Source: Vibrio fortis (GTDB lineage: Bacteria > Pseudomonadota > Gammaproteobacteria > Enterobacterales > Vibrionaceae). From it: a stretch of 64,000 nt of DNA. A program made the position numbers and the translations under genes. The DNA lies in contig NZ_JFFR01000002.1 of NCBI RefSeq assembly GCF_000695685.1, positions 868,001-932,000 of the forward strand, read 5' to 3'. The notes beneath the pieces were generated by a model. It was not told where the DNA came from and made no database searches. It saw only the letters and a list, made by a program, of their open reading frames with translations. Of this stretch, positions 53,304 through 61,486 are shown one piece after another (the first letter of the stretch is position 1; each line of letters starts with the position of its first letter).

Positions 53304-53333
53304 AAAACAGGGCTCAAATGAGCCCTGTTTTTA
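53304..53333 (+). terminator. bidirectional intrinsic terminator
   Basis: AAAACAGGGCTC (53304-53315) pairs with GAGCCCTGTTTT (53320-53331) around AAAT, with As before and Ts after. It serves DUF3297 and the convergent azlD gene. Confidence 0.85.
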
Positions 53334-53663
53334 TTAGTGAAAAAGATAATCGACTAGCACCAAGTTATACAAAAGAAACACTCCCATGCTGAGCAGGATG
53401 GTGACTAACACATTGCCTGTTTTCCAGATCAGCAAAAAAGTCACTAGCGCTGCGATTAAGTAAGGGTTTTCTGCACTCACCCATAGCTCTTTCTCTGGAG
53501 CAAATACAATGGGTCCCCAAATCGCCGTCAATACTGCTGGGCCAGAGTAGCGAAGTAACCTACGAGCTGAGGCGTTCAAACGAAGTGGCACTGCAGGTTC
53601 CAGAAACAAATAACGACTCACAAACACAATCGCTGTCATCAGCAGTATGGTTAACCAGATCAT
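53334..53663 (-). CDS. azlD: AzlD-family branched-chain amino-acid export subunit
   Basis: A 109-residue membrane protein with three to four hydrophobic segments (MIWLTILLMTAIVFVSRYLF, VLTAIWGPIVFAPEKELWVS, NVLVTILLSMGVFLLYNLVL). RYLFLEPA...LNASARRLLRYSGPAVLTAI is typical of AzlD, partner of AzlC. Its start overlaps the azlC stop by 4 bases (ATGA), so the two are translationally coupled. Confidence 0.9.
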   Translation of the reverse strand: MIWLTILLMTAIVFVSRYLFLEPAVPLRLNASARRLLRYSGPAVLTAIWGPIVFAPEKELWVSAENPYLIAALVTFLLIWKTGNVLVTILLSMGVFLLYNLVLVDYLFH

Positions 53664-54379
53664 GATGACTCTCCTTCTGTGATCGAATGACTTGAAACAT
53701 TGCCATCTTTATAACTTTCACAAAGGAAGCCAGAAAGCATACCCGCAATTGAAGCCACCATTAACGCCCCTTCGACTTGGTTAACCGTCAACACCACAGA
53801 CACCAACAATGACACCAGCACGCATACAATAACCGGCATGGTATTAATCAGCGGGAATACTAGCGCAATGAAGGTCGCTGCAACGGCGAAATCCAAACCA
53901 ATTTCATTCAGAGATGGAATTTGGCTACCTGCGACAATGCCGACAAAGCTGGCCAGATTCCAGAAGAGATAGAACACACCTCCAACGCCTGCCGCATACC
54001 AACGATTGAACTCTTGCTTGGATTGACCACTACAGATCGCAAACAATTCATCCGTCAGCCAGAAGCCCAACAGTAAACGCCATCGTGTCGGTAAATCACT
54101 GATTTTATCGCGCATAGAGACGCTGTATAAAAAGTGACGTGACGTAATGAACAGCGTGGTTAGTAACATGGTGCCTAAGCCAATTCCAGCCTTAAACATA
54201 CCCGCCGCAACCAGCTGCGCTGAGCCTGCAAACAAAATCGCTGACATCGCCTGTGCTTGAAGAGGGTCAAGCCCCGCATCTATGGCATACGAGCCCGCCA
54301 ATATTCCCCATGGAATCACCGCAATACTCAGTGGCATCCCGGCTAGCGCCCCTTTCCAAAGCTGAGATTTTCTCGTCAT
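53660..54379 (-). CDS. azlC: AzlC-family branched-chain amino-acid exporter
   Basis: A 239-residue inner-membrane protein with about seven hydrophobic helices. The family signature is GMPLSIAVIPWGILAGSYAI then DAGLDPLQAQAMSAILFAGS with AQLVAAGM, and FITSRHFLYSVSMRDKI. With AzlD it forms an amino-acid (leucine analogue) exporter. An AraC-type gene lies just upstream on the same strand and is the likely regulator. Confidence 0.92.
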   Translation of the reverse strand: MTRKSQLWKGALAGMPLSIAVIPWGILAGSYAIDAGLDPLQAQAMSAILFAGSAQLVAAGMFKAGIGLGTMLLTTLFITSRHFLYSVSMRDKISDLPTRWRLLLGFWLTDELFAICSGQSKQEFNRWYAAGVGGVFYLFWNLASFVGIVAGSQIPSLNEIGLDFAVAATFIALVFPLINTMPVIVCVLVSLLVSVVLTVNQVEGALMVASIAGMLSGFLCESYKDGNVSSHSITEGESS

Positions 54380-54473
54380 ATTGATACTTCCATTTTAAAT
54401 CTGTTAAACCTTAGGGAACAATTTAGTCAGCCTATGTTATTCGCGATTGTACAAACTTGCTCAATATTAAGCG

Positions 54474-55301
54474 TTATAACATCTTGATGTACTGGCCTGG
54501 CGTGTAGCCGTTGGCCTTTTTGAAATGTCGATGAAAATGACTCTGGTCGTGAAAACCGCACTCTTGAGCCGTATCCGATATAGAGTGACCACGTTTGAGC
54601 AAAGTTCTCGCAAGGCGCAATCGAGACTGGATTTGATAAGCATGAGGCGGCAACCCAAATTCCTTTTGGAATGAACGAACCAAATGATACGGACTCAGAG
54701 CCGCCAGCTTTGAAAGCTCTTCCAAAGAGACATCGGCCTGTGGAAAGTCATCGAGAAACTCTTTAACCAACACCAGTTGCCGCTGCGTTTTACTGTCGAG
54801 TTGAGGTTTGAGCGGGCTTTTGCCATGACGACTGATAAGCTTAACCAACATGCCGTACATTAGTGTTTCACGTAAAAGTCGATTATCCGACTCATCAATG
54901 GTATTGAAGACCAAACGTAATTGGTTAGCGAGTTCTGGGTCTTCAACCACCGCACGCGGAAAGTAAGGCGCGCCGTAGTTTGGCAAATTAAGCTCTTGAG
55001 TTATTTTCGCAAGTTGCTCTGGCAGTGGGTACATAGCGCGATACGCCCAGCCGCCTTCTGTGGCAGAATGTCCGCTATGCACTTCATCGGCATTGACCAA
55101 GATAATGGCATCTTGAGGAGCAACGTGATGACCACCCGTGCGATAAAAACGTTGTGCGCCCTGTTCAATCACTCCGAGCGTATAACCTTCATGGCTATGG
55201 CGAGAGAAATTCTGCTTTTCATATTCTGCGTTCAGGATCTCAAGGCCACCAAGCTCTTCTGTGATCTTGTAATCCGCCTTTTCCTTCTTCGCCTTCTTCA
55301 T
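54474..55301 (-). CDS. AraC-family regulator of azlCD (predicted)
   Basis: A 275-residue AraC-type regulator. The N-terminal cupin half senses the ligand (FSRHSHEGYTLGVIEQGAQR, GGHHVAPQDAIILVNADEVH). The C-terminal pair of helix-turn-helices is VSLEELSKLAALSPYHLVRS and HSISDTAQECGFHDQSHFHR then HFKKANGYTPGQY. The ATG at 55301 has GAGG upstream; the frame extends 11 codons farther. It precedes azlCD in the same orientation with a 94-base gap. Confidence 0.88.
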   Translation of the reverse strand: MKKAKKEKADYKITEELGGLEILNAEYEKQNFSRHSHEGYTLGVIEQGAQRFYRTGGHHVAPQDAIILVNADEVHSGHSATEGGWAYRAMYPLPEQLAKITQELNLPNYGAPYFPRAVVEDPELANQLRLVFNTIDESDNRLLRETLMYGMLVKLISRHGKSPLKPQLDSKTQRQLVLVKEFLDDFPQADVSLEELSKLAALSPYHLVRSFQKEFGLPPHAYQIQSRLRLARTLLKRGHSISDTAQECGFHDQSHFHRHFKKANGYTPGQYIKML

Positions 55302-55583
55302 CTCGCCATTCCTCAGGTATCGACATCCTCTCAATCCATCACTCTACTCTATAAGTTAAAGAAGCTTTTGTACAAAATTGCGGTTTTAGGTTTAGATAAG
55401 TTGAAAGTTATCCTCCCGTTCGTTAAGAAATAGAGAAGCAGGTGTTCGTAACCTGCTCATAACATCTAATTCATTTAAAACTGGTACTAACCTCTCGTAA
55501 CAATCTAGCTTTGGGTAAAATTGACAATAAACCGCAAAATTGCAGACATAATTCATGAAAACCACCTAACATCGACCAAATAA

Positions 55584-55925
55584 ATGAAAGCTGCTATTTC
55601 TATCACTCTTCTTGTTCTTTTGACTGGCTGTACTCATAACCAATCAAAAGCGTTGAACGCTAACACCTCTTCAGTCAACGTTTATGCACAATCAATGTCG
55701 AACATGCAGCTGTGCGACACCCTCTACTATGGTCGACCAAGTAACCAAACGCTGGCAGCCATTGGTGCTGAGTTCAATCGAAGAGGCCTATCTAAAACTT
55801 GGTGTGATGCCGAAGCCAACAAGCTCTATCTAACTCAAGCCCTCAACTGGCTAGCACAACAGGCCGATAGCGATGATGAACAGACCGAAAGTGACGATTC
55901 AGCCGTAATTCTGCCTGCAAATTGA
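55584..55925 (+). CDS. small lipoprotein of unknown function
   Basis: A 113-residue lipoprotein. Signal peptide MKAAISITLLVLLTGC with Cys16, then a body with two cysteines (MQLCDTLYYGRPSNQTLAAI, GLSKTWCDAEANKLYLTQAL) and an acidic tail (DSDDEQTESDDSA). No named family. Single gene. Confidence 0.75.
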   Translation: MKAAISITLLVLLTGCTHNQSKALNANTSSVNVYAQSMSNMQLCDTLYYGRPSNQTLAAIGAEFNRRGLSKTWCDAEANKLYLTQALNWLAQQADSDDEQTESDDSAVILPAN

Positions 55926-56083
55926 TTTTTTTGACCATCGATACACTCGACCAAATCGCAAAGATAGAAGAGAGCCATTGATTAAAATTTATGCCTTAGT
56001 TCACAAGGATATGCATTTGCATTGATAGTTGTTAATGAATCGTTAATGATGCATATCCATCTCTAATATAAGGACATAATGAA

Positions 56084-56845
56084 ATGAAGTGGATATTAGT
56101 TGCGTTGGTTAGTCTGTTTTCTGCGTTCACTTACGCAAAAGAGTGGAAGCAAATACGATTTACGGTAGAAGGCGCTTACCCTCCTTTTAGTTGGACAACT
56201 AAAGAAGGTAAGTTAGAAGGCTTTGAAGTCGACCTGGCCAACGCACTGTGTGATGAGCTGCAGGTACAATGCGTAATATCTAAAACCGATTGGGATGGCA
56301 TTATCCCTTCTCTGCTTAGTCGCAAAAACGACGCGATTATCGCTGCAATGACTATTACAGAAGAGCGCGAAAAGAAGGTTGACTTCACCATCCCATACGC
56401 AAAAGTACCAACGCGCTTCGTGATGGAAAACGGTCGTGAAATCAATATGGAAGATGGCAGCTTAAACGAGCTTACGATTGGAGTGCAGCGCGCGACTATC
56501 GGAGATAAGTACCTTTCTGAAATCTACCCTGACGTCGATATCCGCCGCTACGGTAACTTTGATGAAGCCTTTACTGACTTATTAAATGGACGCCTTGATA
56601 CAGTATTTGGTGGCTCTATGGGTTTAAATTCTGGATTCTTAGAAACAGAACAAGGTAAAAACTATCACTTTACCGGGCCCAAGTTCACTGAAGAGAAATG
56701 GTTTGGTCGTGGCATCGGTGTTGCCGTTCGCAAACAAGACGACGATTTAAAACTACTAATCAATGACGGCATCCAAAGACTGATCGACAACGGCCAGCAT
56801 GCAAAAATTGCTAGCAAGTACTTCTCGTACAGTATTTACGAATAA
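56084..56845 (+). CDS. periplasmic amino-acid-binding protein (ABC type), orphan
   Basis: A 253-residue solute-binding protein of the HisJ/ArtJ type. Signal peptide MKWILVALVSLFSAFTYA-K, then ysw-type pattern IRFTVEGAYPPFSWTTKEGK followed by LEGFEVDLANALCDELQVQC, DWDGIIPSLLSRKNDAIIAAM then TITEEREKKVDFTIPYAKVP, and LNGRLDTVFGG. Residues for binding a basic or polar amino acid are in place. No permease or ATPase gene is adjacent, so it works with a distant transporter or as a sensor. A weak hairpin with a T-tract follows at 56872-56899. Confidence 0.9.
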   Translation: MKWILVALVSLFSAFTYAKEWKQIRFTVEGAYPPFSWTTKEGKLEGFEVDLANALCDELQVQCVISKTDWDGIIPSLLSRKNDAIIAAMTITEEREKKVDFTIPYAKVPTRFVMENGREINMEDGSLNELTIGVQRATIGDKYLSEIYPDVDIRRYGNFDEAFTDLLNGRLDTVFGGSMGLNSGFLETEQGKNYHFTGPKFTEEKWFGRGIGVAVRKQDDDLKLLINDGIQRLIDNGQHAKIASKYFSYSIYE

Positions 56846-56943
56846 AGCAACACTGTGACTCAATAGAACATAAAAGCCGCTCTCTATGAGCAGCTTTAAT
56901 TATGACAAGATATCTATTCCACTACGCATATCGTAACTGAATT

Positions 56944-57084
56944 CTAATCGACACTGTTTTCACAACTTGCTTCAATAACCCGAACAGCGCCAAAATCACT
57001 AGTACAAATTTTATGTTCAAGGTTTTGAAAGCTAGAGAAGTCAAAGCAATGTTTCAAAACTACTACTAGATCAAAAAGTAATAC
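56944..57084 (-). pseudogene. decayed copy of the 3' end of the 486-aa gene
   Basis: Read on the minus strand, 57072-56944 gives a short frame DLVVVLKHCFDFSSFQNLEH followed by KICTSDFGAVRVIEASCENS and VD, then a stop. It matches the C-terminal part of the exported 486-aa protein just upstream: DLIEYL, SKHTIYTNDFGIVKVTDGNF and ENS line up with a four-residue gap. The frame opens from an earlier stop and has no start. It is separated from the intact gene by a hairpin. It looks like a remnant of a former tandem duplicate. Confidence 0.6.
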
Positions 57085-57106
57085 CTAAGCACGTCCTTGT
57101 GCTTAG
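57085..57106 (-). terminator. hairpin after the 486-aa gene
   Basis: CTAAGCAC (57085-57092) pairs with GTGCTTAG (57099-57106) around GTCCTT. It starts 17 bases after the stop of the 486-aa gene. Ts follow only loosely on the minus strand, so it is a probable terminator. Confidence 0.5.
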
Positions 57107-57122
57107 ATAATAAACTCGAAAG

Positions 57123-58583
57123 CTACTTAGTGACACAAACTGTCACTGCACTCGTGTTAGTACTATTTTCAAAATTTCCATCAGTTACTTTTACAATACC
57201 AAAATCATTTGTATAAATTGTATGCTTTGATAATGTACTCTTAACACTTTCAAGTGTATCCCCTTCTAGGATATTAAGATACTCAATCAAATCAGCAGGG
57301 CGACCAAAGTCTTCACATGCAACAGCAGACACATCTCCTATTAAAGGTTCAGCTATTGAACCAATAATAAAATAACGAAAGTCATCTATTTTTGTGATTA
57401 GTTCTTTACCATACTTCCCCTTGGCCTTTACTATTAAACTGTTATCCTCTTGACTCATATCAAGACCAGTAGGGTCGCTTAACATGATTGACTTTATGGT
57501 ATTATTGCTCTCTCTACCCTGTTCTTTTCCAATCTTTTCATTAGAGTCTGGAGTTGTTTTTTTTACTACCGTTTTTCTTTCTATTTTAGTAGTACTCTCA
57601 TGGTTATTTGTTTTTTTTGATTTTTTGCTTTTTTTGAAATTATAGTAGTATTCTTTGCCATCAACCACTTGCTCTACTGTTGACTCTACTTTTCCGTCAT
57701 AAGATGCGAGAATAGTATGTTTACCAGAAGTCACTAATTTTGATATCTTTTTCCCACTTCCAATAATTTCCCCATTCAAATACCAAGAAGCATTAACATT
57801 ACTTGTGAGCAATATATTTACTTCGTTGATACCAAGGTAACTATGAATCTGAGATATAATCTCATCAGTTAAGACAGGAGAAACTTCGACTGACACTCGA
57901 TAACTAAGATTTCCACTAAAGTCTACTGATGCATTTTCGATCTTATAATTGTCGATATCCTGACTGGGAGAAATAAACTCATTATCACTTCTAAACTTAG
58001 CTACAATCAACGACCTATTTCTTGAAAGACAATTTTTTATTGATTGATCTTCATTACAGCTAAAATTCCCCTCTTGAACAATGGTTTTTTTCTTTCCATT
58101 CCATTCATTTCTAATTCTATTTATAATATTTTTAGATAGACTTGATAGCGATGATATTCTAGATCGATTTTTTATATCTCTCTCCACTTTCAATGATGCT
58201 ATTTTATCAGAAGTATCTTCAATTTCTTCTATGATTATCTTGTTTGATATAGATAACTCACTTCGGTTAACAATTAACTTTGCAATATTATTTGATAGCT
58301 TATACTCATTAATATCTTCTGAATATTTGGCATCCTGTATATATCTATCGAGCTGAGAATTTATATAAGCCATTTTTTTCAAATTAGACTTGTAAGTGTT
58401 GTTTTTCTCAACATTTAAAGAAAGTAAATTTTGAAGATCTGAATTGATAAAAACTTCATCGTGTTCTGCAACTATATCCTCATAAGTGATATGCTCTGAC
58501 TCGTTAAGCCAGGATTTAGCAAAAGCATCTAGAGAAAAGGATAATAGTATAGGTAGCGATAATACCTTTATATACTTAGTCAT
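57123..58583 (-). CDS. exported 486-aa protein of unknown family, island operon
   Basis: A periplasmic or secreted protein with a signal peptide (MTKYIKVLSLPILLSFSLDA-FAK). Residues 30-150 are helical and polar (DLQNLLSLNVEKNNTYKSNL, IIIEEIEDTSDKIASLKVER). About 255-300 is a PEGA-like beta stretch (NVNASWYLNGEIIGSGKKIS, TILASYDGKVESTVEQVVDG). About 310-370 is a Lys/Ser/Thr-rich linker. The C-terminal 110 residues form a separate domain with two Cys (VAVACEDFG..., AVTVCVTK). It is the last gene of a four-gene AT-rich operon, behind a hairpin that may cut its level. No homolog recognised. Codons are AT-rich, unlike the neighbours outside the island. Confidence 0.75.
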   Translation of the reverse strand: MTKYIKVLSLPILLSFSLDAFAKSWLNESEHITYEDIVAEHDEVFINSDLQNLLSLNVEKNNTYKSNLKKMAYINSQLDRYIQDAKYSEDINEYKLSNNIAKLIVNRSELSISNKIIIEEIEDTSDKIASLKVERDIKNRSRISSLSSLSKNIINRIRNEWNGKKKTIVQEGNFSCNEDQSIKNCLSRNRSLIVAKFRSDNEFISPSQDIDNYKIENASVDFSGNLSYRVSVEVSPVLTDEIISQIHSYLGINEVNILLTSNVNASWYLNGEIIGSGKKISKLVTSGKHTILASYDGKVESTVEQVVDGKEYYYNFKKSKKSKKTNNHESTTKIERKTVVKKTTPDSNEKIGKEQGRESNNTIKSIMLSDPTGLDMSQEDNSLIVKAKGKYGKELITKIDDFRYFIIGSIAEPLIGDVSAVACEDFGRPADLIEYLNILEGDTLESVKSTLSKHTIYTNDFGIVKVTDGNFENSTNTSAVTVCVTK

Positions 58584-58607
58584 TCCAATAATTTCTTTAT
58601 TAAAAAT

Positions 58608-58633
58608 TATGCACCCATATAAATGGGTGCATA
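58608..58633 (-). terminator. strong hairpin between the 164-aa and 486-aa genes
   Basis: On the minus strand TATGCACCCAT-TTAT-ATGGGTGCATA forms an 11-bp stem with a tetraloop, followed by AATTTTTAA. It starts 10 bases after the stop of the 164-aa gene. It probably ends or protects most transcripts there, leaving the 486-aa gene to read-through. Confidence 0.7.
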
Positions 58634-58642
58634 GTTCATTAG

Positions 58643-59137
58643 TTAGTCATCACACGAAATTGTGATCGTAGTTGACACTAAAGCGTTATTAGTCGGCTTG
58701 AAGTAGCTTTGACCTCGCTCAGTTTCTGCCCAGAATTTGATTTCAGATTGACCATTTTGAAAGTTATCGACATCGTATCGTTGATTGACATTAATATCTT
58801 CCATCATGTCTACGTTACTACGGAAGTTAATATCAAACCCGCTTCCATCAACAGTTTGTAGGCCTGTTGTTTGTGCAGTATCAATTGAGTAATGAACTTT
58901 ATCTTGCACGTTAGATACAATCTTAATTGTATACGCGTCCGATGGGATTCCATTTTGCTTACCGAATCTTAACTCTGTTCGACTACTCGATGTATCTTGA
59001 ACAACACATAGTTTAGGGATATTAGCTGACGCAGTAAAATCATACTTTGTTGAATAGAATGTAGCTGCATTGGCGAATAAGCTAGAACTAGCAAGTAAAA
59101 GAGCAATACCAGGTTTTACACATTTTTTTAATTTCAT
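58643..59137 (-). CDS. exported 164-aa protein with pilin-like pattern, island operon
   Basis: Signal peptide (CVKPGIALLLASSSLFANA-A), then a beta-rich 140-residue body. The opening KYDFTASANIPKLCVVQDTS then SSRTELRFGK has the rhythm of spore-coat-U/chaperone-usher subunits (alternating strand, a Cys after a Pro, then an E/L-x-FG turn), and there is a second Cys near the end (TTITISCDD) that could pair with the first. A strong hairpin after it would favour high mRNA levels, as for a major structural subunit. No usher gene is in the window, so any assembly route is unknown. No homolog recognised. Confidence 0.72.
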   Translation of the reverse strand: MKLKKCVKPGIALLLASSSLFANAATFYSTKYDFTASANIPKLCVVQDTSSSRTELRFGKQNGIPSDAYTIKIVSNVQDKVHYSIDTAQTTGLQTVDGSGFDINFRSNVDMMEDINVNQRYDVDNFQNGQSEIKFWAETERGQSYFKPTNNALVSTTITISCDD

Positions 59138-59179
59138 AATAATTCACATGTTAATTTAAAAATTAGCTATTGAGCTAAA

Positions 59180-59629
59180 TCATTTAGAATAGATTGAGTC
59201 TTCAAAGTCTCGTTTTTTTAGTTTTCCCTCTGCCTCCATTAATTGGATTTTCCTTAAGCGTTCAATATGTTTAATCTCGCTCTTAAGCTTATTTAACTCA
59301 ATTAACGCTTTTTCGGTTTCTATTTCTGCAAGGCGGCTACAATTGAGCCTTTCGCCACCCCCCATACTATAGGCGAAGCCTATATATCCACCGGTCTCAT
59401 TAAAGTCACTATTATAGATGTAGGCGTCATCACCACCTGTTGTCACTAAACCACCATACATTTGTATATTTCCGCCTACAGAGCTCCTACAACTTGCCCC
59501 ATCAGAAGTTCGAACTTCGTCATAGCTTGAAGGGGAAGAAGGTGGGGAAGGTATATCGATCAGTGATGCAGCTAGAGAATGACCACTTATCAAAATTAAA
59601 GACAATAACTTTAGATATTTTAAATTCAT
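59180..59629 (-). CDS. exported 149-aa protein of unknown family, island operon
   Basis: Signal peptide MNLKYLKLLSLILISGHSLA-A, then a Pro/Ser-rich start (SLIDIPSPPSSPSSYDEVRT), a Gly/Asn-rich, two-Cys region (GASCRSSVGGNIQMYGGLVT, YIGFAYSMGGGERLNCSRLA), and a charged coiled-coil-like C-terminus (IETEKALIELNKLKSEIKHI then ERLRKIQLMEAEGKLKKRD). The gene starts directly on the stop of the 126-aa gene (TAAATG) and its ribosome site lies in that gene's end. It could be an anchor or a minor surface component. No family recognised. Confidence 0.7.
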   Translation of the reverse strand: MNLKYLKLLSLILISGHSLAASLIDIPSPPSSPSSYDEVRTSDGASCRSSVGGNIQMYGGLVTTGGDDAYIYNSDFNETGGYIGFAYSMGGGERLNCSRLAEIETEKALIELNKLKSEIKHIERLRKIQLMEAEGKLKKRDFEDSIYSK

Positions 59630-60010
59630 TTATTTCTCCAGCTCGCCTACTATGCCCAACTCTTCAGCCGGGAAGTACGTTGTTACTTTTGAACACATTC
59701 TGGTATTAAATCCTTTTGAAGTTAAACTGACACTACATACTTCATTAAAAGTCTGAACATTTGGTTTAGACATCAACCAAACATTTAAATCTCTAGATTC
59801 ACCGGGCATTAAACACCTTGAAAGAGTGCCATCTACCTGGTCATTTATGTATATTTCATAACATGTTCTTTTCTTGAATCCGTTAATTAATGTAAACTTG
59901 AACTCAAAATGTGTATCGACAACATACTCATTAACTGTTTGCGGATATTGCCCATGGGACATAACGTTGTAACTAAATAAACTTAGCCCAAATAAAAAAA
60001 CTCTTAGCAT
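59630..60010 (-). CDS. exported 126-aa protein with Ig-like pattern, first gene of island operon
   Basis: Signal peptide MLRVFLFGLSLFSYNVMS-HG, then a single beta-sandwich-like domain of about 105 residues (DTHFEFKFTLINGFKKRTCY, NDQVDGTLSRCLMPGESRDL, NVWLMSKPNVQTFNEVCSVS) with four cysteines that may pair. The MPGES-R-x-L-x-V step is like the edge-strand motif of Ig-like and pilus-chaperone domains, though it is far too short to be a full chaperone. It is the first gene of the operon and starts with AAGAG upstream. Family not recognised. Confidence 0.7.
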   Translation of the reverse strand: MLRVFLFGLSLFSYNVMSHGQYPQTVNEYVVDTHFEFKFTLINGFKKRTCYEIYINDQVDGTLSRCLMPGESRDLNVWLMSKPNVQTFNEVCSVSLTSKGFNTRMCSKVTTYFPAEELGIVGELEK

Positions 60011-60657
60011 GATATTACTAACTCTTATCTAATTCTAAAGACATTGGAGCAGCTCAAACATCGATACTTTGATTTTATTCCTATAAACCTTTCCCATAAT
60101 GTTCGATGGAGCCTTTGATACTCATTTCGTTCACAATCACATTTCATTTGACAAGTCCTTTCATAAGCTTAGTAAAAATTAGTAACCGTCAATCTAGGTT
60201 TAAACAATTTATAATAACCAATTATCGGTAGGTGATTAGGTTACTTTATATGGTCAAACCCAAAGATGAACTGGCGAGAACTCAAGAAGTCGAAAAATAT
60301 TAAAGGAGAATTAGTAAAACCAAGAATAATTAATAGATCGAATTCGAAGCAACTTATTAAACATTAACATTACAAATTAAAATTCGAGACTAAGAAAGTT
60401 TAAGCATCTGAAGTAAAAGTACTAACAACTCCAGAACGACACACAACCAACCCAGCGTTAACAAAATGAAACAATTACACACAAAAGATAAATAAAAGTC
60501 ATACCCTAACGAGTTTCATTAACAAACAAGCAGAATGCGAGACAAAGACCTCAAAAATAAGCACACTACTTATAATGACTTATATTTCCTTAGTTGCTCA
60601 CGCGAATGTATGCAAATAGCATTAAGTATTGATAACAACAATAAGTAAGGGAAACAC
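60011..60657. other. 647-bp AT-rich intergenic region between the operon and the EAL gene
   Basis: Divergent promoter region of the island. I find no reading frame, tRNA or clear repeat on either strand. A plus-strand TTGACA followed 16 bases later by TAGTAA (near 60153) is a possible promoter, about 480 bases before the EAL gene. The length and AT content suggest H-NS-type silencing, which is inference. Confidence 0.5.
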
Positions 60658-61407
60658 ATGCAGGACAAGCTTAGTCTTCTCAAAGGCTCAAAGATTTATA
60701 ATCTTGAGCTCCTTATTCAACCAATCATTTCATACAAAGATAAATGTGTTTTTGCTTACGAGTGTTTGAGTATCGTAAAAGAAGACATTAGTGGAGATAT
60801 TCAAGATAATGAAGAGTTTTTCCGAGAACTATGTGAGAACGAGTTTGAGCTACTAGCCTTTAAACAAATTCGTTTTTTATCTATCTATGAATCTGAATTG
60901 TCTGGCTGCTTAATATCAATAAATATACCACTATCCCTTATGATGAAATTAGATTTTCTAGAATCGTTAGCTACTGACTCTAACCTTAACATTGCTGTTG
61001 AAATTACAGATATTGACTTTAGCCTAGATGAAATAGAATTAGTCTACGAAAGAATGAAGCACTTAAAGGCTAATTTTAAAATATCGTTCTGGTTAGATGA
61101 TTATACGATTAACAAGGTCAGCCAAGAGTTTTTAATGTATCTTCCTTGGGATATAATTAAGATAGATAAATCAGCATCAAAATCTAAATCCAATCTATTA
61201 ATAAACCTAATATATATCGTTAATTTGGGATTTGACTTACAAGAAAATGTTATAGTTGAAGGTATTGAAAACCTATCTACACATGAGGAAATTGTGAGAC
61301 ATAACCTTAAAGCACAAGGGTATTTGTATGGGAAACCAGACACAGTATCGAACTACATACGGTTCAAATCTTCTCATGTTGATAGATTGATAAATATTAG
61401 AGCTTGA
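60658..61407 (+). CDS. free-standing divergent EAL-domain protein
   Basis: A 249-residue single-domain protein of the c-di-GMP phosphodiesterase class, with no signal peptide or sensory part. The signature EAL is ECL (E35-C-L). The residues used for metal and ligand binding are mostly present: N89 (SINIPLS), E115 (VEITD), D147-D148 (WLDDYT), K168 (IKIDKS), E201 (VEGIE) and Q220 (QGYLYGKP). The usual DDFGTGYSSL loop 6 is replaced by DDYTINKVSQ, so full activity is doubtful and a binding role is possible. It is divergent from the exported-protein operon and precedes a response regulator by 79 bases. Confidence 0.85.
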   Translation: MQDKLSLLKGSKIYNLELLIQPIISYKDKCVFAYECLSIVKEDISGDIQDNEEFFRELCENEFELLAFKQIRFLSIYESELSGCLISINIPLSLMMKLDFLESLATDSNLNIAVEITDIDFSLDEIELVYERMKHLKANFKISFWLDDYTINKVSQEFLMYLPWDIIKIDKSASKSKSNLLINLIYIVNLGFDLQENVIVEGIENLSTHEEIVRHNLKAQGYLYGKPDTVSNYIRFKSSHVDRLINIRA

Positions 61408-61486
61408 ATTCTAATTTACATTTTCTTAAAATCTCCCCCCCAATAAAAACAACAAAATAATTTACACAAATTTAACAAGGTTAGCT

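Noticed and set aside
59630..60010. Calling the 126-aa protein a pilus chaperone
   Set aside because: It is about half the length of PapD-type chaperones, has four cysteines and there is no usher gene; only an Ig-like pattern can be claimed.
60011..60657. Candidate CRISPR leader, tRNA or small RNA in the island's intergenic region
   Set aside because: No repeats, cloverleaf or terminator-like structure found by eye.
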